DNA of 64,000 nucleotides from Xenorhabdus nematophila ATCC 19061 (GTDB lineage Bacteria; Pseudomonadota; Gammaproteobacteria; Enterobacterales; Enterobacteriaceae): NCBI RefSeq assembly GCF_000252955.1, contig NC_014228.1, positions 620,001 to 684,000 of the forward strand, read 5' to 3'. Shown piece by piece: positions 9,435 to 18,556 of this stretch (position 1 is its first letter; each line of letters starts with the position of its first letter). The notes under the pieces were generated by a model. It saw only the letters and a program-made list of their open reading frames with translations, ran no database searches and was not told where the DNA came from. The position numbers and the translations under genes were made by a program.

Positions 9435-10749
9435 ATGGACCCCTCCCCAAAACGGCTTCCGTGAGCCATGCTGAATACATCAGCAAAAATATGACAGAGG
9501 TGTCCAATGGAACAAGTTATCGGAATTGATCTGGCAAAGCGAGTGTTTCAATTACATATTGTGTCTCCACTCGGAAAAACAATTAAAAATACGGTGATTA
9601 TGCGTGAGAAACTCACTGAATTCATTGCTCAACAACCCCCTTCAAAAATCGTGATGGAGGCGTGTGGCAGCGCAAATTATTGGAGCCGCCAATTTAAACG
9701 CTTTGGTCATGAGGTGAAGCAAATCAGCCCCCAATATGTCGCCCCGTTCAGAATGGGCAGCAAGAATGATAAAAACGATGCTGTGGCTATTGTGGAAGCC
9801 GACCGTCGTCCGGGAATGCGTTATGTCCCGGAAAAAACGCAGGAACAACCGGATATTCAGTGTTTGCACCGGGTTCGCCAGCGGCTCATGAAAAACAGAA
9901 CGGCACTGATTAATCAAATCCGGGGACTGGGCTTAGAATATGGCATTGCCATACCGGAAAGTGCCCACAAGGTTGAGCAATGTTTGCCTGACTATCTGGA
10001 AAACGCGGAAAATGACCTGACGCCGTTGAGCCGTGAATTATTTCAGGAACTCTTGCGTGAACTCAAAGAACAACAGCAGCGCCTGAACGTGCCGGATAAA
10101 CGCCTCGACCAGCTGAATGCGCAACAAGAAGATATCCGTCGTTTGCTAACACTGCCGGGTATCGGCCCGTTGGGGGCATCGGCTCTGATGGTCGCTTTGG
10201 GCGACAGCACGCACTTCAAAAATGGCCGCCATTTTGCCAGTTATCTGGGGCGGGTGCCAAGAGAGCATAGCAGTGGTGGTAAAGTCAGGTTATTGGGTAT
10301 CACAAAACGCGGGGATAGCTATTTGCGGGGAATACTGATCCACGGTGCCCGTTCAGTGGTGTATCGGGTACAAAAACTCCCCGAGGAACAATGTAATGGA
10401 TTACAACGCTGGTTAAAAGGCGTGATAGCCCGCAGCGGGAGCAATAAAGCGGCAGTGGCACTGGCGAATAAAAATGCCCGCATTGCGTGGGCCTTAGTTA
10501 ACCAACAATCGGTTTATGAAGCACGGTGAATAAGCAATAACTATGCAATAGAATTCCATAAGTTGATGTACTGACAGGTAGTACCGACTCTCTGTGAACC
10601 GGGTAAATAAGATAGTCTGTCAAAGGCCGTTGAAATAATGAGGGCAGAGAGTGCGGATTTTCATCAGGGCTCATTGAGAAGCCGAATATATGTTTGCGAC
10701 TACTTTTGTCAGAAAATATGTCACCAACTTGAATTCAGTCGGTGTCCAT
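9435..10749 (+). mobile_element. IS110-family, IS1111-subgroup element, apparently intact
   Basis: Subterminal inverted repeats ATGGACCCC (9435-9443) and GGTGTCCAT (10741-10749) bracket the element; such short subterminal repeats mark the IS1111 subgroup. The transposase is intact, and about 210 bp of non-coding DNA lie between its stop and the right end. In this subgroup the guide (bridge) RNA is encoded in that 3' non-coding end. The exact recombination points lie a few bases outside the repeats and were not resolved. Confidence 0.8.
9507..10529 (+). CDS. IS1111-type transposase (IS110 family)
   Basis: A 340-residue DEDD recombinase. The RuvC-like domain has VIGIDLAKRVFQLH, IVMEACGSANYW and GSKNDKNDAVAIVEA. 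The C-terminal domain starts at LTLPGIGPLGASALMVALGD, contains YLGRVPREHSSGGKVRLLG with the candidate catalytic Ser, and ends with the conserved KNARIAWAL segment. The start is ATG preceded by GACAGAGGTG. Unlike the related copy at 3171-4175 it has no internal stops. Confidence 0.93.
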   Translation: MEQVIGIDLAKRVFQLHIVSPLGKTIKNTVIMREKLTEFIAQQPPSKIVMEACGSANYWSRQFKRFGHEVKQISPQYVAPFRMGSKNDKNDAVAIVEADRRPGMRYVPEKTQEQPDIQCLHRVRQRLMKNRTALINQIRGLGLEYGIAIPESAHKVEQCLPDYLENAENDLTPLSRELFQELLRELKEQQQRLNVPDKRLDQLNAQQEDIRRLLTLPGIGPLGASALMVALGDSTHFKNGRHFASYLGRVPREHSSGGKVRLLGITKRGDSYLRGILIHGARSVVYRVQKLPEEQCNGLQRWLKGVIARSGSNKAAVALANKNARIAWALVNQQSVYEAR

Positions 10750-10754
10750 ATAAC

Positions 10755-12045
10755 TTATTTAAATAAACGATAATTTTTTGTTATAGTTGCTTTTCTGCAT
10801 AAGTTTTCTTTATTAAAGAACAGCTCATTATTATCATCCTTTATATAAAAATCTGGTAACTCTCTGCCCGTAGTAAGTATTATTGCATCAAATAAATCAG
10901 AATCATTCAGCCAAGAAACATTCCATTTTTTTTCTTTTATAATATCACTAACAATTCCTTTACGTAATTTTATTTTATTATCAATTAATTTATTAAGCAA
11001 TATTTCGGTGCTTTGTATTGAACAAGCCCCCATATACCTATCAATTATTGGTGTGCATTTGTTAATAAATTCACTCCTAATGTCAATACTTTGAGTTAAT
11101 AACAACTCATTTAATTTATCTATTACCTCCACCATAATATCTTGCCAATATATTTTTCCATCCAAAGCTAATTTTAACTCTTCACGTAATCTATCTATAG
11201 GTGATACTTTTCTTGAAACTTGAGAGTAAATTGAACTTTTAAAATTTAAAATCAAGCTTTTATTTATTGCATTAACTATTTTTTTCCTAAATTTAGATCT
11301 CTGAAATCCATTTTTTCTAAACTATTCTTCCTTAATATATTTGTCCTTAATGGAACTGTATGTCCTCTAACTGCGGGTAATTCACCAGAGGGTGATAACA
11401 TTGTTACAATATGTTTATTTTTTGCAAGTTGAATAGGTGTCTCTATAGCGGATAACTTAGAACCTATAATTAACACATTTGAATTTTTAGATAATCTTTC
11501 CATTACATTTTTTAATGGATATGGACTAACATAAAAGGTTTCTTGTTTTATATGTTTTTCAAAAATTGATAGAAATCTATTATTTGAATATCCAGAACAA
11601 ACAACTACTGCATCAGTTAAATACTCCTTTTTATTTTCTGTCTTAATCGTATAAGGAGAGTAACTATAATTAATACATTGAACCTTTTCTTTAATGTGAT
11701 TTATTTTAATCCCTTTACTTAAAGCTATCTCATGAAATAACTCATACCTATTTTTAATATATAAATCAACTAAATAACGAGGAACAAAATCATCTACAGT
11801 AACAAACTTACCAATAGAGATTAAAAATAATAAAAAATCATTTTGATTATTAGGAACAACGCTAATACTACCTACTGAAGTATTACAAATCATATCCTTA
11901 CTAGCATCAGAGAATGCTTCTGACCCCCCATTTCAGTTGGAGATATAAAAGTAATTATTTTTATATTGCTGTACATAACTAAGGAGATAAATGTAGCAAT
12001 ACCAGATACACCATTACCTATTATAGAGATGTTATCAAAGCGCAT
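10755..12045 (-). pseudogene. FAD/NAD(P)-binding oxidoreductase-like protein, two single-base frameshifts
   Basis: Three frame segments join into one protein. The start at 12045 gives a dinucleotide-binding motif (NISIIGNGVSGIATFISL). A frame change lies in a G6 run near 11930; a seventh G would give TEMGGSEAFSDASKDMICNTS. The middle segment (11893-11276) includes a second Rossmann-like stretch, VLIIGSKLSAIETPIQLA. A change in an A7 run near 11279 leads to the last segment, ending at 10755. The two binding motifs and overall layout resemble the FAD_NAD_binding_9 group of flavoproteins, but the substrate is unknown. An IS1111 element begins just after its stop codon. Both lesions are homopolymer indels, so sequencing error must be excluded before calling it dead. 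Confidence 0.65.
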
Positions 12046-12193
12046 TATTATTTTTCACTCAATTTAAAATTTTAAAAACCATAAAAAAATGAAAGGGAAA
12101 AATAAAAACTATAAGTTTATAATATTCCCATAACAAAAAATTTGTAGTAAAATAATAGATCCCGAGAAAACAAATCCCTCAGGATCAAAGGAT

Positions 12194-12970
12194 TTAATAT
12201 TCTATAAATTCTTTTATCTTATCTATCCATATTGATGGATTTTCAATTTGAACCGCATGTCCGCTTTCAATTTCATCATATATACTGTTAGGTATCAATG
12301 AACTTACTTTTTTAACCATATATGTTGGTATTAAATTATCATAAGATAATCCTAAGACTAATGTAGGAGACTTTATTTCCTTCAAATATTCAGTTATATT
12401 TATATTCAGTCCGATTTTTATTCTTTCCTCAATGTTTTTTGATTCTTTATTACATATCATATCAATTGTTTCATTTGAAAGATCTGACAATTTTTTAGGG
12501 CTAAGAACATGAGATAAACCAAACGCAGTTGCCATTCGTTTATCTTTTAATTCTAATTCATACCAAGTTTTAAACATGAAAGTAAAACGGATATCATCGC
12601 TAGATGCCCAAGGTGCAGTTAAAATTAACTTATTGACAAACGAAGGTCTCTTAGCAGCAACAACAGCCCCTAAAGAAATACCCACTAAATGGATAGGTTT
12701 ATCAAAATTACAATTTTCTATTATAGATATAATTTGATCTGCTAATCCTTCAACATCCAATGAACATGGTAATGTAGATTCTCCACAGCCTGCATAATCA
12801 GGAATAACGACATCTAGTTTATCTATAAATTCATTTTTTACATTAGAGAAACTACTGTTTCCATCACTATTTGTCCCATGCAAGAACATTATTTTTTCAG
12901 CATTTTCTGTGCTTTTAGCAGCATGAATTCTATATTTAACGGTTGAACCATTACAACTTATCTCTTTCAT
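12194..12970 (-). CDS. Alpha/beta hydrolase
   Basis: A 258-residue protein with the alpha/beta-hydrolase pattern: the oxyanion segment FLHGTNSDG near residue 30, DYAGCGEST near 60, the nucleophile elbow GISLGA with Ser at about 99, a candidate acid Asp in GLSYDNLIP near 212 and the His of ESGHAVQIENP near 240. The helix after the nucleophile is unusually short (AVVAAKRPSFVNKL), as if about seven residues were lost in frame, so activity is uncertain. The start at 12970 overlaps the end of the acyltransferase remnant, suggesting they were cotranscribed. It is AT-rich like its neighbours. It could be an esterase, a thioesterase or a carrier-release enzyme of the former cluster; nothing decides. 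Confidence 0.75.
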   Translation of the reverse strand: MKEISCNGSTVKYRIHAAKSTENAEKIMFLHGTNSDGNSSFSNVKNEFIDKLDVVIPDYAGCGESTLPCSLDVEGLADQIISIIENCNFDKPIHLVGISLGAVVAAKRPSFVNKLILTAPWASSDDIRFTFMFKTWYELELKDKRMATAFGLSHVLSPKKLSDLSNETIDMICNKESKNIEERIKIGLNINITEYLKEIKSPTLVLGLSYDNLIPTYMVKKVSSLIPNSIYDEIESGHAVQIENPSIWIDKIKEFIEY

Positions 12971-13400
12971 AAAACCTATTTCCTCTTGAGTGTTTTTTAC
13001 TCTGCTTTTTGATTATTTCACGAACCATATTAACAACAGGAACTTCTATTATTTTATATAAAAAATAAGACAACAATATTGATAACGAGAACCATAATAT
13101 GATAATTGATATAGCATGCATATTATACATATCAATGATATATCTAATTCCGTCAGAGGAATACATAATAACCATTCTATGGACAAGATAGAAGGAAAAT
13201 GAAATTTCCCCTAGAAAAATAAAAAACCTTTTAGAGAGGAAGGTTTTTCTCTGCACAGTATCATTATGCGCAAAAGAAAGGATAATAATTAAACATGGAA
13301 TAATATTTATTGCCGCATAACTATATAAATAACTAATATTTAGAGACACAAAGTAAAAAACAACAACTAAAGTCAAAGATACCTTAATATACGCAATTAA
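12951..13400 (-). pseudogene. Acyltransferase-3 family membrane protein, C-terminal fragment
   Basis: The frame encodes about 145 residues with four hydrophobic segments. It carries the late acyltransferase-3 (OafA/YrhL-like) signature FLGEISFSFYLVHRMVI, followed by a terminal helix and a basic tail. Full-length members have about 350 residues and ten membrane helices; the N-terminal two thirds are missing. The frame is open up to the end of the IS630 fragment near 13400 and has no start of its own, so the IS insertion removed the front of the gene. The family O- or N-acylates sugars and small molecules at the inner membrane. Confidence 0.8.
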
Positions 13401-13990
13401 CTTGAAGATGCAGGTTTTAGGGTCTGAAAATTATCAGTCAGCCGGGTAGCCAGTTCTTGTGCTTTTTTGGGCAATACGACATGGAAAAAATGATGAAGTG
13501 TTTCTCGGAACGTTTTTACATCCGGAAAATAGACATTGTTGCGTACCTGCTCATTCATATACTTCCACAATCGCTCTATTGGATTGAGGTTTGGGCTATA
13601 AGGCGGCAGATAATGCAACTCGATATTCAGAACCTCGGCAAAAAATTGAACTAATTCAGAACGGTGGTAACCCGCTCCATCCAGAATGAGATGAATTCTT
13701 TGTGAGAGCGGATAAGTTGCCCGGATTGCACCGAAAAACAGGACGACATTTTTTGCATTAATTGTCGGATATTCACGAATGATCGTGTTTTCAATTTGAT
13801 GCAAATTCAGAGCGCCCATGATGTTAAGCCGAGTACGACTGCCCGTGGTTTCAACTACTTTGACATGCTTCCTTCCGCTCTTCATCCAGCCATAACTTAA
13901 TTTTGTTGACTGGGTAGGATGCACCGCATCAATAAACAATATCGGCTCATTCTGGCCACATTTTTCTTTTAGCGCGTTGTATACCACTCG
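13401..13990 (-). pseudogene. IS630-family transposase, C-terminal catalytic fragment (copy X)
   Basis: About 195 codons carry the DDE_3 core: PILFIDAVHPTQ, IHLILDGAGYHRSEL and LPPYSPNLNPIERLWKYM. The element end TTGAAGATGC at 13402 lies at the C-terminal side. The N-terminal HTH half is missing. Where it should be, an inverted N-terminal piece of a like element (13994-14510) begins. This fragment truncates the acyltransferase gene. Confidence 0.88.
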
Positions 13991-13993
13991 TCA

Positions 13994-14510
13994 TTGAAGA
14001 TGCTTGATTTTTCACTCACATTAGCTAATGTTACTAACCATGAAAATTCATCTGACAGAAGACCAAAAGAAAGCGCTCGAATTGATGCATGACACAACTC
14101 GCGATAGCCGAGTTTGTGATCGCATCAAAGCCGTTCTTTTAGCTTCCGAAGGATGGACTACTCAGAGGATTGCTCAGGCCTTGCGGATCCCTGAAAGTAC
14201 GGTGAGTCGTCATCTAAAGGATTATTTCTCCGAAGAAAAACTCGCGCCTGAAAACGGCGGCTCCGAAAGTCGTTTACTGGCTGAACAAGCCACTGAGTTG
14301 ATTGAATATCTGACAGCCAATCTGATGCACACCACCGTACAAATTGTGGCCTATGTCTGGGCACGATGGCAGGTGACTTTCACTGTCTCAGGCATGACAA
14401 AATGGCTTCACCGTCAGGGTTTCAGCTACAAGAAGTCAATGGGTGTTCCACATAAATTTAATGCCGATAAACAGCCACAGTTTATTGAGACCTATACCAA
14501 TCTAACCTGA
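13994..14510 (+). pseudogene. IS630-family transposase, N-terminal fragment (copy Y)
   Basis: The piece begins with the element end TGAAGATGCTTGATTT (13994) and encodes about 155 residues from an ATG at 14040: the HTH part (TTQRIAQALRIPESTVSRHLKDYF) and the linker up to PQFIETYTNL. It stops where the next element end begins. It faces copy X head to head, so together they look like one element with its N-terminal half inverted, or two fragments brought together by recombination. The last codons overlap in meaning with the first of copy X, so a clean single inversion does not explain everything. Confidence 0.82.
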
Positions 14511-15242
14511 AGATGCAGGTTTTAAAATCTGAAAATGGTCAGTCAGTCGGGTCGTGAGTTCTTTCGCTTTTTCTGGCAACATGACATGGAAAAAGTGACG
14601 CAGGGTTTCACGAAACGTCTGTGCATCCGGAAAATAGACATTGTTACGCACTGGCTCATTCATATACTTCCACAATCGCTCTATCGGACTGAGATTTGGG
14701 CTGTCAGGCGGCAGGTAATGCAATTCAATATTACGCCCATACGCAATATCTTTCACGCATTCTGCCCGGGGGTAACCCGCATTATCCAGAATAATAGGGA
14801 TTTTTGCGAAAGCGGGTCAGTTTCCCGGCGCGCGCCGGCGAAATACGCGATGTTTTCGGCATTGATACCCGGGTCTTCCCGGAGCACGGTGTCTTCAATG
14901 CGGTGTAAATTCAGGACACCCAGCCTATTGAGACGGGGACGACTGCCGGTCGTTTCGGCCACTTTTACCTGATTTTTTCCTGCTTTCCGGGGTGAGTTTT
15001 TCCTGAGCGAGGAAATCTTTTCGGTGACGGCTGACCGTACTGTCATGAATACGCAAGGCCCGGGCAATCCTCTGAGCTGTCCAGCCTTCATGAGCCAGAA
15101 GCCCGGCCTTGATGCGGTCACAGACCCGACTGTCACGCGTTGTATTGTGCATCAATTCGGGGGGGCATTTTTGGTCTGGTGTCAGATGAATTTTCAGGGT
15201 GGCAAGCATGATTTGGTTTGGATAAGAAATCAAGCATCTTCA
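14511..15242 (-). pseudogene. IS630-family element with both ends but a deleted, frameshifted transposase (copy Z)
   Basis: The ends TGAAGATGCAGGTTTT (14511) and ATCAAGCATCTTCA (up to 15242) are inverted relative to each other, so the outer borders are kept. Inside, the N-terminal HTH region (LTPDQKCPPELMHNTTRDS, IARALRIHDSTVSRH) reads from 15210. A middle part (VKVAETTGSRPRLN, LHRIEDTVLRED) sits in another frame, and the C-terminal part (LPPDSPNLSPIERLW to the stop at 14502) in a third. At about 730 bp it is much shorter than a full element. It could in principle be mobilised in trans. Confidence 0.82.
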
Positions 15243-15278
15243 ATGGCGATTGGTATAAATGAAAATGGAGTTATCATT

Positions 15279-16058
15279 ATGCGTTTTATAAAATTGTTAC
15301 CTTTTCCAAAAGCATTGCCTCTCGTTTTAGCATTCATCGCATCAGGATGCATCACTTCTCCTGGATCGGCCGAACAGGTTAAATTGATGGCGGCGGCTTC
15401 CTGCATAGTGCCGGCACAGCCGACGGCTAATTACGATTATGATGCCAGCACCGATCCTTATGGTCAGAACGATCAAGCCTCAACTGACTATTTTAAGCTG
15501 GCAATTAACTATTCCCCTGCATTTTGTGCTCACAAAAAGAAAGGCATAAAACGCCTGGAGAATGAGGGGAAAAAAGAAAAAGCACGGTACGAATATGAAA
15601 AATTCAAACTGCAATGTTTCTCTGACAATAAATTTGGCTGGATACTGCATGGATTATGGGCGGAGACCTGCGATGGAAAATCCATGGAAGCGTGCCACGA
15701 CTGGGCAGAGATTCGTAAACATCCCCGTTTATGTAAAGGCGATTTGCCCGCGTTAAATTACCAAACTATCAAGCCTTACCTGTGTACTTCTCCCGGTATT
15801 GATTTACTGCAAGCGGAATGGGAAAAACACGGTGCTTGTGCTTTCGATACAGCAGAAAACTTTTTCAGCAAACAGCAGGAACTCTTCAACCGTTTAGTGC
15901 TGCCGGAAGATCGTCCGTCGAATAAGAAGCTGGTTCAATTCCTGAAAAAACATAATCCTGTGCTAAAAGGCAAGCATATTCAGATTGCTCATGATGAATT
16001 TTATATCTGTTACAGTAAAAACTTTGAAGTGATTGATTGCCCGAAACCTGAATATTAA
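15279..16058 (+). CDS. Ribonuclease T2 family, exported
   Basis: A 259-residue protein from the ATG at 15279, which has a GGAG site 7 bases upstream; longer readings in the same frame run into the IS630 element. An N-terminal hydrophobic segment ends in ASGC, so it may be a lipoprotein, or it is cleaved later. Both conserved RNase T2 active-site blocks are present: FGWILHGLWAE (CAS I, catalytic His) and AEWEKHGACAF (CAS II, Glu, Lys and His). Several Cys fit the disulfides of the family. Enterobacterial relatives (RNase I, rna) degrade RNA in the periplasm to 2',3'-cyclic nucleotides. The adjacent 5'-nucleotidase remnant suggests a former nucleotide-scavenging pair. The gene immediately follows the IS pile and may have lost its native promoter. 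Confidence 0.9.
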   Translation: MRFIKLLPFPKALPLVLAFIASGCITSPGSAEQVKLMAAASCIVPAQPTANYDYDASTDPYGQNDQASTDYFKLAINYSPAFCAHKKKGIKRLENEGKKEKARYEYEKFKLQCFSDNKFGWILHGLWAETCDGKSMEACHDWAEIRKHPRLCKGDLPALNYQTIKPYLCTSPGIDLLQAEWEKHGACAFDTAENFFSKQQELFNRLVLPEDRPSNKKLVQFLKKHNPVLKGKHIQIAHDEFYICYSKNFEVIDCPKPEY

Positions 16059-16069
16059 GAGATCACAAA

Positions 16070-16554
16070 ATGAATTATAAATATAAAATGTTTCATCAAT
16101 ATAGAATGTTTCCGATTACGATTGGTGCAGTGTAGTTGGCAGGCTGCGCAACTAAGCCAACTCATGATGAAAATGTGGTAGATGTCCGGGTTCTGGGCCT
16201 GAATGATTTTCATGGCGCACTGAAATCACTAGGCCCTGACCAGCCGGGAGGTATTGAGCATCTGGCGACTTTGATTAAAGAGCTGAAACAAGAGAATCCG
16301 AACAGTGTTATGGTCGCTGCAGGGGATCTAGCTCGATGAAAATCAATAGCAAACCTGTTGATATGAAAGCGAAATATCGTGTTGCCGCTAATGAATATCT
16401 GGCAATGGGAGGAAGTAGCTTCTCTGTATTTAAAGAAGGCACTGATCCGGTATATAGCGTGCCTGATGTTGATGCTGTAGTGAAATACTTCGCGGAAAAA
16501 TCGCCAGTTCAAGATCCGAAACAGAATCGAATTATTGATATTAGTGCAAAATAG
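16070..16554 (+). pseudogene. 5'-nucleotidase / metallophosphatase lipoprotein, internally deleted
   Basis: It starts 12 bases after the RNase gene. The signal segment MFPITIGAV is interrupted by TAG (16133-16135) just before the lipobox LAGC. The N-terminal metallophosphatase block follows (VLGLNDFHGALKSLG, GGIEHLATLIKEL, MVAAGDL). Near 16330 the sequence jumps, with a change of frame, to the end of the C-terminal 5'-nucleotidase domain (YRVAANEYLAMGGSSFSVF to the stop at 16554). More than 300 residues of a normal UshA-like enzyme are missing. Clearly non-functional. Confidence 0.88.
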
Positions 16555-16639
16555 TGTGACAGCGGTAAAAAATAACGCTGATTGCTGTAGCTAAAACAAA
16601 TAGATCAAAGATACTGTAATGGTGTTTGATCCAAATTAT

Positions 16640-16676
16640 AAGTGCAACGCTCATTATTACACGTTGCACTTATTTA
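16640..16676 (+). terminator. Hairpin terminator upstream of the oppA-like pair
   Basis: A perfect 10-bp stem, AAGTGCAACG with CGTTGCACTT, has a 12-base loop and is followed by TATTTATTT. It probably ends transcription of the RNase and nucleotidase region. The remaining sequence up to 16801 is AT-rich with no gene. Confidence 0.7.
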
Positions 16677-16801
16677 TTTCACTCATTATTCATTTTAAAG
16701 ATAGCGATAATTAATCGAAAATATTATCTAATGCAGTAATGTTTATGTCGATGATAAGGTGATAGTGATAAATGTAACGATTATTTAATAATAAAAAAGT
16801 T

Positions 16802-18463
16802 ATGGATACAACTAATATGCAAAAAACGATGGCAAGGCTAATAAAAAATAAAATAGCCAAAGTATTAACCTGTTCTGTCAGTCTGATACTGGGAAGTACT
16901 ACATTATCTTATGCTGCGGTTATTCCCCCCAATATTCAATTAGCAGATAAGCAAGAAATTACGCGCAATAACTTTTCCGAACCCAGCTCTTTAGATCCGC
17001 ATAAATCTGAATCCAGCTCTGAATTTGATATTTTATATGATTTTTTCGAGCGCCTGGTTGATACAGATAAAGATGAGAATATTATCCCCGCTTTAGCCGA
17101 GAGTTGGGAAAACAAAAATGATAAAACGTGGATCTTCCATTTAAGGAAAGGGGTTAAATGGTCTGACGGGACGCCCATTACGGCGCATGATGTAGTTTTT
17201 TCTTTCCGGCGACTGGTCACCCCTGACACCCTTTCCCCTTACGGCAGCTATCTGATCCAGGCTCAAATCGTGAATGCACATGATGTGCTGTCAGGCAAGA
17301 AAAAGCCGGAAGAACTGGGAGTAAAAGCGCTGGATGATGCAACAATTGAAATTTCACTGAAAAGACCAAAAGCGGGTTTTTTGCAAATGTTGGCACATCC
17401 GGCCATGTCTCCGGTCAATGAACGAGTCATCAAGAAATATGGGGTTAAATGGACGCAGCCACAATTTTTTGTCAGTAATGGGCCGTTTAAACTCTCTGAA
17501 TGGGTTGTGAATGAAAAAATTGTCGGTGTCAGAAACCCTTATTATTGGGATGATAAAAATACCATCATTACTAAAGTCACTCATTTGCCATTGTCGGATT
17601 ATAAGGCTGATTTCAACCGTTATCTGACCGGAGAGCTTGATATATCCAATGGCGGGCCATCAGAATTCCTGCCTCTGATTAAAGAGAAATATGGCGATCA
17701 ACTTCATGTTAAACCGAAAACGAGTGTTTATTATTATCTGTTCAATATGCAAAAGCCGCCATTTAATGATGTTCGGGTCAGGCAAGCACTGGCATTAGCC
17801 GTGGACAGAAATATCATTACTGACAAGGTATTGGGCAATGGGCAAAAGCCCGCTTATGATGTGGTGGCTCCGGGAACGGGGGGTATTTATTTAAAACATC
17901 CTGAATATGCTTCATGGACACAAGAACAGCGTATTGCAAAAGCGAAAACGTTACTGAATAAGGCGGGCTATAACGAAAATAATCCCCTCAAGCTGACTCT
18001 GCTGTATAACACCTCCGAGGCCCATAAAAAAATTGCCATTGCTGCCAGTTCGACGTGGAGAAAGAATCTGGGTGTGAACGTCATTTTACAAAATCAGGAA
18101 TCTAAGACACAAAATATGAGTATGACTCAAGGTGATTTCGAAGTAACGAGATACGCATGGAATGCCGATTATAATAATACCACCAGCTTTCTTGATATTT
18201 TTACATCAGGAAATACCAACAACCATATGAGATATCAAAATCAGGAGTTTGATAAATGGGCTTTAACAGCAGATGAAACTAACGACCCGGCCGATTATCA
18301 ACAGGCCATTGATATTCTCAATAAAGACATACCTGCTATTCCGATTTATTATTATACGAACGTGAAATTAATTAAGCCTTATGTTGGTGGAGTGAACATT
18401 GATTCACGAGGAACCATCCGGATAAAAGATCTTTATATTATAAAGCATCAAGTCAATCAATAA
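16802..18463 (+). CDS. oppA: OppA-type periplasmic oligopeptide-binding protein, first copy
   Basis: A solute-binding family 5 protein of about 550 residues, the length of OppA. The signal peptide has a basic start and a hydrophobic core ending LSYA before AVIPPN. Family blocks follow in order: ADKQEITRNN, SLDPHKSES, LAESWENKNDKTWIFHLRKGVKWSDGTPITAHDVVFSF, NDVRVRQALALAVDR, and the C-terminal IPIYYYTN and KDLYIIKH. An ATG at 16817 is an equally good start and corresponds to the better-supported start of the second copy. It binds peptides for an Opp-type ABC importer; no permease or ATPase genes are nearby, so it must use components encoded elsewhere. Confidence 0.9.
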   Translation: MDTTNMQKTMARLIKNKIAKVLTCSVSLILGSTTLSYAAVIPPNIQLADKQEITRNNFSEPSSLDPHKSESSSEFDILYDFFERLVDTDKDENIIPALAESWENKNDKTWIFHLRKGVKWSDGTPITAHDVVFSFRRLVTPDTLSPYGSYLIQAQIVNAHDVLSGKKKPEELGVKALDDATIEISLKRPKAGFLQMLAHPAMSPVNERVIKKYGVKWTQPQFFVSNGPFKLSEWVVNEKIVGVRNPYYWDDKNTIITKVTHLPLSDYKADFNRYLTGELDISNGGPSEFLPLIKEKYGDQLHVKPKTSVYYYLFNMQKPPFNDVRVRQALALAVDRNIITDKVLGNGQKPAYDVVAPGTGGIYLKHPEYASWTQEQRIAKAKTLLNKAGYNENNPLKLTLLYNTSEAHKKIAIAASSTWRKNLGVNVILQNQESKTQNMSMTQGDFEVTRYAWNADYNNTTSFLDIFTSGNTNNHMRYQNQEFDKWALTADETNDPADYQQAIDILNKDIPAIPIYYYTNVKLIKPYVGGVNIDSRGTIRIKDLYIIKHQVNQ

Positions 18464-18492
18464 TAAGAGTCTGCTAAATCAGGCTCTTATTA
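18461..18492. terminator. Hairpin between the two oppA-like genes
   Basis: TAATAAGAG (18461-18469) pairs with CTCTTATTA (18484-18492); the first bases overlap the stop codon of the first gene. There is no T run. It could act as a weak terminator or as a 3'-end stabilising hairpin allowing different expression of the two genes. Confidence 0.45.
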
Positions 18493-18556
18493 CTTAATGA
18501 AATAAATATGGTAGCGCAATGTAATAATAAAAACAGTCATTATGGAGATTGAAAAC

